From: Alloprevotella sp.
GTDB taxonomy: Bacteria > Bacteroidota > Bacteroidia > Bacteroidales > Bacteroidaceae
Reading direction: 5' to 3'
Assembly (NCBI GenBank): GCA_017471505.1
Contig: JAFUTC010000010.1
Location: forward strand, 1-64,000
Length of the DNA: 64,000 nucleotides
Position numbers and translations under genes: made by a program. Under the pieces are notes generated by a model that was not told the DNA's origin, did no database searches, and saw nothing but the letters and a program-made list of their open reading frames with translations. Positions 59,426 to 64,000 of this stretch are shown in pieces. Positions within the stretch are counted from its first letter, which is position 1. Every line of letters begins with the position of its first letter.

Positions 59426-60961
59426 ATGCGCCGACAATGCACGTTGTTACTGTTTGTTTCTGCGGTGTGTTTCGCATCGTGTACGGATGGCGTGCGTGCC
59501 GTGGTCGAGGCTGAACTCTCCGACTTCGGTGCTTTTGTGGAGCAACTCGACACAAGCGCGTTGCGACAGGCTTTCAGCGAAGTGGTTAAAAAGGACGTTG
59601 GCCGCACCTTCGCATCGGACGACATGGTGCGCCAGCACTATGCCGACACGGCTACTATGGAAGGTGTGCCGTTGTGGTTCACCCGTATGGGAGTGGCCAA
59701 GGAAGCCGACGAAATGCTGGACTATCTGCGCCGCGAGGTGCCTTTGGCCGGCCTCGACTCTACGGTTTTCCTGGTGCGGGAGATTGCGGCTGACTTAGGT
59801 AAGGCACATGCGCTGCAGTTTGACTCGGTAGCCGGTGGCATCAATAAGTTGCTGGCCCGTCTCGACTATAATCTGTCGCGAGCCTATATGCGCTTAGCCG
59901 TAGGCCAGCGGGCGGGTTTCATGAATCCCGAGCACGCGTTCAACCATCTCGACCGTAGGGTGGACGACAAGGGCTTTGCACGGCTGTTCGACTACGAGGT
60001 GGCCACGCCCGACAGGGAAGGCGCCATGCAGCAACTTTGTTACGGCGACAGGATGGGATATCTGCAGGGGTCTGAACCACAAACCGACCTCTATCAGCAT
60101 TACAAGCGAGCACTGGCCCTTACTGCCGACTCGGCGCAAAGGCATAAGCTGGCAGTCAATATGGAGCGCTGCAGATGGCGCATGGAGTCGGCGTCGTCAG
60201 GTGGCCCGCGTGTCATCGTCAACTTAGCGGCTCAGCAACTTTGGGCTGTCGGGCGCGACAGCGACCTTACGATGCGCACCTGTATCGGTACGACACGGAC
60301 GAAAACACCGTTGCTGCATAGCCGGATTACCTACTTGCAGGTGAATCCCGATTGGATTATAACTCCCAACATTATCAAAAACGAGGTTTCCAGTCATGCA
60401 GGCGATTCTGCCTACTTTGCCCGCCACCGATACTATATCATAGACAAGACAACCTCCGACACGCTCAACCCTGCCACAGTTTCGCCGGACCAGATGCGTA
60501 GCGGTTCGCTGCGCGTGGGCCAGCAAGGCGGCGTGGGAAACTCACTCGGGCGCATTGTGTTTCGCTTTCCCAACAATTTTTCGGTCTATCTGCACGACAC
60601 GAGTAACCGGGGCGCATTCCAGAGCGACCACCGGACGTTGTCGCATGGTTGTGTGCGGGTGCAGAACCCGTTCGAGTTGGCTTGTTTCCTGTTGCCTGAC
60701 CTCGACGCATGGACGCTCGACCGCTTCCGCATATCCATGGACCTGCCACCTCAGACGCAACAGGGCAGAGACTACTTGCGCACACACGCCAATGCCCGCC
60801 GACCGTTCCGTCTCATAGGCTACCATGGCGTTTCCCCTGCGGTGCCCATTTATATCATTTACCACACGGCCTATCCGAACCCGTCGACGGGACAGATGGA
60901 GTATTGGCCCGACATCTATGGCTATGACGCCGTTGTCAGCCGCAGTGTTCCGGTCGTTTAG
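59426..60961 (+). CDS. YkuD-domain L,D-transpeptidase lipoprotein
   Basis: 511 residues. Signal peptide ends in a lipobox-like FASC (Cys19), so it is likely a lipoprotein. A helical N-terminal region (about 25-240) resembles the YcbB/LdtD scaffold, followed by a YkuD catalytic domain with the motif LSHGCVRVQNP: Cys409, with His407 just before it. It makes 3-3 crosslinks in peptidoglycan or anchors proteins to it. The family size (YcbB is about 615 residues) is slightly larger. A strong terminator follows. Confidence 0.88.
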   Translation: MRRQCTLLLFVSAVCFASCTDGVRAVVEAELSDFGAFVEQLDTSALRQAFSEVVKKDVGRTFASDDMVRQHYADTATMEGVPLWFTRMGVAKEADEMLDYLRREVPLAGLDSTVFLVREIAADLGKAHALQFDSVAGGINKLLARLDYNLSRAYMRLAVGQRAGFMNPEHAFNHLDRRVDDKGFARLFDYEVATPDREGAMQQLCYGDRMGYLQGSEPQTDLYQHYKRALALTADSAQRHKLAVNMERCRWRMESASSGGPRVIVNLAAQQLWAVGRDSDLTMRTCIGTTRTKTPLLHSRITYLQVNPDWIITPNIIKNEVSSHAGDSAYFARHRYYIIDKTTSDTLNPATVSPDQMRSGSLRVGQQGGVGNSLGRIVFRFPNNFSVYLHDTSNRGAFQSDHRTLSHGCVRVQNPFELACFLLPDLDAWTLDRFRISMDLPPQTQQGRDYLRTHANARRPFRLIGYHGVSPAVPIYIIYHTAYPNPSTGQMEYWPDIYGYDAVVSRSVPVV

Positions 60962-60968
60962 CCCATTA

Positions 60969-61006
60969 AAGCCGCCCTGTCCGATAGTTCGGAAACAGGG
61001 CGGCTT
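60969..61006. terminator. Bidirectional terminator after L,D-transpeptidase
   Basis: 12-bp stem AAGCCGCCCTGT / ACAGGGCGGCTT enclosing a small inner hairpin CCGA-TAGT-TCGG. The A-run at 60968-60970 gives a short T-run on the minus strand, so it also fits the response-regulator transcript, which converges here. Confidence 0.8.
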
Positions 61007-61044
61007 CGTGGTTTGTGAATATGAAATGATAATGTGAAAAGGAA

Positions 61045-61656
61045 CTATACGAGATGGCATTCGATGGCTACTCGGACGAGCGATGCCATATTATTGACGC
61101 CGAGTTTCTGACGCAGGTATTTGGTGTAAGTGTGCACGGTTTCAAATCCCAGATAGAGTTGTCCGGCAATTTCTTTGATGCTGTAGCCTGCCACAATGAG
61201 CCGCAGAATTTCAAGTTCGCGTTTTGTGAGCGTGGGAACCACTTCGGTTTGCGCAGAAGTCAGCTGTTTGCTTTCCTTGCAGATGTAGGTTTCGCCCTGA
61301 GCCACTTTTTCAATTCCAAACATGAGTTCTTCGGCCGTAGTACTTTTCAGCAGGTAGCCATGAGCACCCGATTCGAACGCACGACGGATGACGTTGGGCT
61401 CTGCATAGGTAGTGAAGACGATGATACGCATGTCTGGATTCAAGGCCGTAAACTTTTCGATTGCCTCTAAGCCGTCGCCGTCGGGAAGTGCTATGTCGAG
61501 CAACAACACGTCTGGCATGTGGGTCTCAATGCCAGTACAGGTGTCGGAAATGTTACAGGTAATTCCGACCACACGAGCAGTCCCGCTGTCTTCTATAAGC
61601 CGGGCAATGCCTTCCGCTACAACATAGTGATCGTCAGCAATGATTATGTTTATCAT
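61045..61656 (-). CDS. NarL/LuxR-family response regulator
   Basis: 204 residues from the ATG at 61656 (MINIIIADDHYVVAEGIARL). Receiver domain with acidic pair D8-D9, phosphoacceptor Asp54 in LLLDIALPDGDG, the Thr and Lys switch residues downstream (FTTYAEP, LLKSTTAEEL), and a C-terminal LuxR helix-turn-helix (LTKRELEILRLIVAGYSIKE, then VHTYTKYLRQKLGVNNMASL). It is the partner of the kinase just upstream (77 bp). The gap carries one of two matching palindromes that may be its binding sites. Confidence 0.9.
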   Translation of the reverse strand: MINIIIADDHYVVAEGIARLIEDSGTARVVGITCNISDTCTGIETHMPDVLLLDIALPDGDGLEAIEKFTALNPDMRIIVFTTYAEPNVIRRAFESGAHGYLLKSTTAEELMFGIEKVAQGETYICKESKQLTSAQTEVVPTLTKRELEILRLIVAGYSIKEIAGQLYLGFETVHTYTKYLRQKLGVNNMASLVRVAIECHLV

Positions 61657-61710
61657 CAGGGCGATGGTTTGTGTTTCAACTGCGAAAGTAATTGGTAACA
61701 GCTTATCTAT

Positions 61711-61730
61711 CAACTCCCCAAATGGGGGTT
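61711..61730. promoter_or_regulatory. Palindrome A between kinase and regulator genes
   Basis: CAACTCCCCAAATGGGGG. The palindrome CCCCA-(A/T)(A/T)-TGGGG has one off-centre base. It lies just past the kinase stop and 55 bp before the regulator ATG, and recurs almost unchanged, inverted, at 63662. Confidence 0.6.
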
Positions 61731-61733
61731 TTG

Positions 61734-63611
61734 CTATTTCAGAGGGATTTCGAGGTTAATTTCTGTGCCCATTCCAACTGTTGAATCGATTAACAACTGC
61801 CCCTGAAGGTCATTTACGCGTTTCCGAATGTTGCGCAGGCCAAAACCCTCGTCCGTGTGGTCTACGTCGAAGCCTTTTCCGTCGTCGCTGATATTGATGG
61901 CTACAATATCCTCGTCGATGAGCAGTTGTACACGGATGTGTTTGGCGGCAGCATGCTTGACGGCATTGTTGATAAGTTCGTGTGCCATGCAATAGATGGC
62001 TTCGTCGCGAACAGTAGTGTGGTCGGAACCCATAAAAGCAAAGGTGGTGTGGGGGAGCGTAAGACAAAATTCGCGCAAGGCTGTCCGCAGCCCATATCGC
62101 TTTAGCGAATCGGGCAAAAGATGGTGGGCCACGTTGCGCATCTCGGAGATGGCTTCGTCCACCATATTGCTTGCTTCCTGCGAGTCGTGCACTTTCAGCT
62201 TTAGGGCCGACAGAAGTCCGCCAAGCCTATCGTGAAGTCCGTGGGCGATACGCACACGCTCCGACAACTCACCATCGAGCGTGGCTTTCATGATTTCGCG
62301 CTGTTTTTTCAGTCGGCTGCTTCGCCAGAGCAGTGCAAAGACAAGTGCCGCCAATAGTAAGACGACGGCTACTAGTGTGCCACCAATCCACATCCAGCGG
62401 TTTTCCTGGCGCAGCTTTTCAATGGCGGCCTGTTTCTTTTCGGTTTCGTAGATTACCTCCATCTGGCTGAGGCTCGACTGGTAGTTTTCGTTCGAGAACT
62501 GCCTCATGAGGCCATAGGCCCTATGCATGGCTTCCTGCGTCTTTGAGGCATCGCCCAGTTCCAAATAGATTTCGGCCAGATGCAGGTAGCATTCTACGTC
62601 GTCGTAGGTGTCGTTGGGGTCGATGTTTATCGACTTGTGGCAGTAGTCGGCAGCTTTCTGCCAATTCTTTTGGGCCATTTCGACCTCGCACAATACGGCG
62701 TAGATATAGGCCAGCGTTTCCAGCGGAAGGTCGTCGTCTGTCAGCGACAATGCCTCTTGGGCAAACCTGCGGGCCTTTCCCACGTCGCGATTCGACTGGG
62801 AAAGATAGAGCTGAGTCAGTTCGCACAGGATGACGGCATAGTCGCTTTTCTCCTCGTCCTGGTGCGAATGGTAGTAGGCATAGGCGGCTTCTATCGTTTG
62901 CTTGGCCTGCGGGATGTCGCCCCTGTGGTTGAGAATCTTTCCCAAGCCTTTCTGCGACATGGCAATAAGCAGCGAATCGTTGGCACTGGTGGCTTTTTCT
63001 ATGGCCAACAGGAAATTTCTCTCGGCCTCGCGTTCGTTGTTCATCGAATTGTATAGCTCGCCCACGTTGTGATAGAGAATGGCCTGACTCTCCAGCCATC
63101 CGTTGCGCTCGAATATGGGCAGGGCCCGCTGGTAGAATTCAATGGCCAGCAGCGACTGGTCTTGCATGTTATACACGTTGCCTATTGAGCCATAGAGCGC
63201 ACTGTAGGCATCGTCGATGGTTTCTTTGGAATAGTTTCCGGCTTGCACCATCGAGTCGGTCAGGGCTAACGAATGGTGGAAGTAGTCGAGTGCGCGGTCG
63301 AATTGGTTTCGGCCGTAATAGAGCAGTCCGAGATAGCGAAGCACACTCTGGCGCACAGCCATTCCCTTATAGCGGTACGACAGCGACAGGGCCTTTCGGG
63401 CATAGGCTTCGGCCTTTGCACCGTCTCTGTTAAGATAGCCGCGCGTAAGTTCCTCGTAGCAGAGGACAAGGTCGCGGCCTTTGGGCGGTTGCTTACTGCG
63501 AAGAGCCGCTTCGAGCGAATCCACGCGTGCATTGCGGTGGTCATTGTAGGCATTGGCCAGTGATGGGAGGACAAATAACACCGCTACAGACAGGTATCGT
63601 ATGACTTTCAT
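61734..63611 (-). CDS. TPR-containing sensor histidine kinase (HisKA_3 type)
   Basis: 625 residues from the ATG at 63611; a GTG two codons upstream is possible. Signal peptide (ending NA), then a periplasmic array of TPR helices to about residue 395 (for example FDRALDYFHHSLALTDSMVQ), one membrane helix (WMWIGGTLVAVVLLLAALVF, near 405-425), a coiled segment, the HisKA_3 His region (IAHGLHDRLGGLLSALKLKV) and an HATPase_c domain with AHELINNAVKHA and DDGKGFDVDH. It should phosphorylate the adjacent LuxR-type regulator. The signal sensed by TPRs is unknown. Confidence 0.88.
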   Translation of the reverse strand: MKVIRYLSVAVLFVLPSLANAYNDHRNARVDSLEAALRSKQPPKGRDLVLCYEELTRGYLNRDGAKAEAYARKALSLSYRYKGMAVRQSVLRYLGLLYYGRNQFDRALDYFHHSLALTDSMVQAGNYSKETIDDAYSALYGSIGNVYNMQDQSLLAIEFYQRALPIFERNGWLESQAILYHNVGELYNSMNNEREAERNFLLAIEKATSANDSLLIAMSQKGLGKILNHRGDIPQAKQTIEAAYAYYHSHQDEEKSDYAVILCELTQLYLSQSNRDVGKARRFAQEALSLTDDDLPLETLAYIYAVLCEVEMAQKNWQKAADYCHKSINIDPNDTYDDVECYLHLAEIYLELGDASKTQEAMHRAYGLMRQFSNENYQSSLSQMEVIYETEKKQAAIEKLRQENRWMWIGGTLVAVVLLLAALVFALLWRSSRLKKQREIMKATLDGELSERVRIAHGLHDRLGGLLSALKLKVHDSQEASNMVDEAISEMRNVAHHLLPDSLKRYGLRTALREFCLTLPHTTFAFMGSDHTTVRDEAIYCMAHELINNAVKHAAAKHIRVQLLIDEDIVAINISDDGKGFDVDHTDEGFGLRNIRKRVNDLQGQLLIDSTVGMGTEINLEIPLK

Positions 63612-63616
63612 ATTCA

Positions 63617-63624
63617 CAAAGATA
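63617..63624 (-). promoter_or_regulatory. Possible -7 element for the kinase gene
   Basis: Minus-strand TATCTTTG fits TAnnTTTG, only 6 bp from the ATG. If used, the mRNA would be nearly leaderless; no -33 is visible at the normal distance. Confidence 0.3.
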
Positions 63625-63661
63625 GTTTTTTCTGTCGAAATGGGTGCAATCGGCTTCTAAT

Positions 63662-63680
63662 TCCCCCAAATGGGGAGTTG
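63662..63680. promoter_or_regulatory. Palindrome B upstream of kinase gene
   Basis: TCCCCCAAATGGGGAGTTG, the inverted copy of palindrome A (reverse complement CAACTCCCCATTTGGGGG). It is 51 bp from the kinase ATG and 63 bp from the divergent gene at 63743, so it could act on both. Confidence 0.6.
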
Positions 63681-63742
63681 TAAGGCTCGGAAAAAGCGGT
63701 TTATTTTGTTTGTCAAATTTTATCCTAATTATGCTATCCGTT

Positions 63743-64000
63743 ATGAATATGAACAAAAAGTGGATTTTACTCCTAATTGCCGCAATGGCTTTTTCTGTAG
63801 ATGCCAGTGCACAGGGTTTCCTGAAGAAACTTGGTGAAAAGGCCAAAGAACGCGTGAAAGCGAAAATTGAAAACAAGGTTGAGCGCACCGTCGATAATGC
63901 CAGCGATGCCGTTCTCGACGGAAAAGGTTCGAAAGGCAAGAGCCAGAGCCGCGGAAATGACAACTACGACTACGAAGATGGCGTGGACAATTACTCCAAC
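63743..64000 (+). CDS. Secreted protein, cut by the window end (possibly OmpA-family)
   Basis: An open frame of 86 codons runs to the right edge. It starts MNMNKKWILLLIAAMAFSVD with a signal peptide ending ASA-Q, then a lysine/glutamate-rich amphipathic helix GFLKKLGEKAKERVKAKIEN and KVERTVDNASDAVLDG, then a Ser/Asp/Tyr-rich stretch. A similar N-terminus occurs in some Bacteroidetes OmpA-like proteins, but the rest is outside the window. It diverges from the kinase gene and shares palindrome B, so it may be a target of that system. Confidence 0.6.
   Translation, partial: MNMNKKWILLLIAAMAFSVDASAQGFLKKLGEKAKERVKAKIENKVERTVDNASDAVLDGKGSKGKSQSRGNDNYDYEDGVDNYSN

Overview
The window looks like chromosomal DNA from a Bacteroidales bacterium, probably Prevotellaceae or a close relative; genus and species cannot be told from the sequence alone. 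Supporting signs are the PorU/PorV type IX secretion (T9SS) genes followed by ispF, a glycine-lipid (GlsA/GlsB-type) acyltransferase pair, PCMD, DUF4421, DUF3822 and DUF1573 proteins, a membrane-bound AraC regulator, few Shine-Dalgarno sites, and promoters of the Bacteroidetes form TTTG-N19/20-TAnnTTTG. Almost all of it is core genome. The only trace of mobile DNA is a 5'-truncated phage head-morphogenesis fragment at the left edge.

Layout. 1-240: phage fragment (- strand). 467-8447: a tight + strand run, ftsY, rimO, two HU-family genes (the second fused to a membrane segment and a LysM-like domain), DUF3822, rsmD, a U32 peptidase-family gene and a polytopic lipoprotein with a zinc ribbon; an outer-membrane porin follows (8541-10670). 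10874-16786: - strand block DUF554, tlpA-like, purine nucleoside phosphorylase, lpxK, sppA, exonuclease III. 17012-18480: DUF1573 protein, tRNA-Pro(CGG) and three 85-bp tandem repeats that copy the tRNA 3' end and its terminator. 18651-23995: a tyrosine phosphatase (-), then ftsK, lolA, trxB and a uracil-DNA glycosylase-like gene (+). 23987-32535: - strand run DUF4421, Gfo/Idh/MocA oxidoreductase, nadD, gmk, yicC, aquaporin, EFR1-type ferredoxin, ispE, C69 dipeptidase. 32694-42321: rlmH, PCMD protein, phosphate-type porin, valS, a UvrD/PcrA helicase and a CCA-adding enzyme. 42593-48141: ispF, porV, porU (-). 48838-53154: a 1438-residue GH2 beta-galactosidase-like enzyme with a T9SS-like C-terminal tail. 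53284-56662: htpG and a membrane AraC regulator (-). 56747-60961: glsA, glsB, an orphan secreted protein and an L,D-transpeptidase (+). 61045-64000: response regulator and TPR histidine kinase (-), diverging from a secreted protein cut by the window edge.

How the parts relate. Much of the window concerns the envelope: lipid A (lpxK), lipoprotein transport (lolA), glycine lipids (glsA/glsB), peptidoglycan crosslinking (L,D-transpeptidase), outer-membrane porins and T9SS secretion (porU/porV). A second theme is information processing: SRP receptor, ribosome modification (rimO, rsmD, rlmH), tRNA maturation and charging, DNA repair and chromosome segregation.

The least explained signals are: (1) a family of six ~100-bp intergenic arrays of a ~21-bp AT-rich unit with a polar end structure; (2) the HU-TM-LysM fusion, which could tie DNA to the cell wall; (3) two near-identical CCCC-WWWW-GGGG palindromes placed before the kinase and before the regulator; (4) tandem duplication of a tRNA 3' end with its terminator. 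All calls come from reading the sequence; no database search was run.
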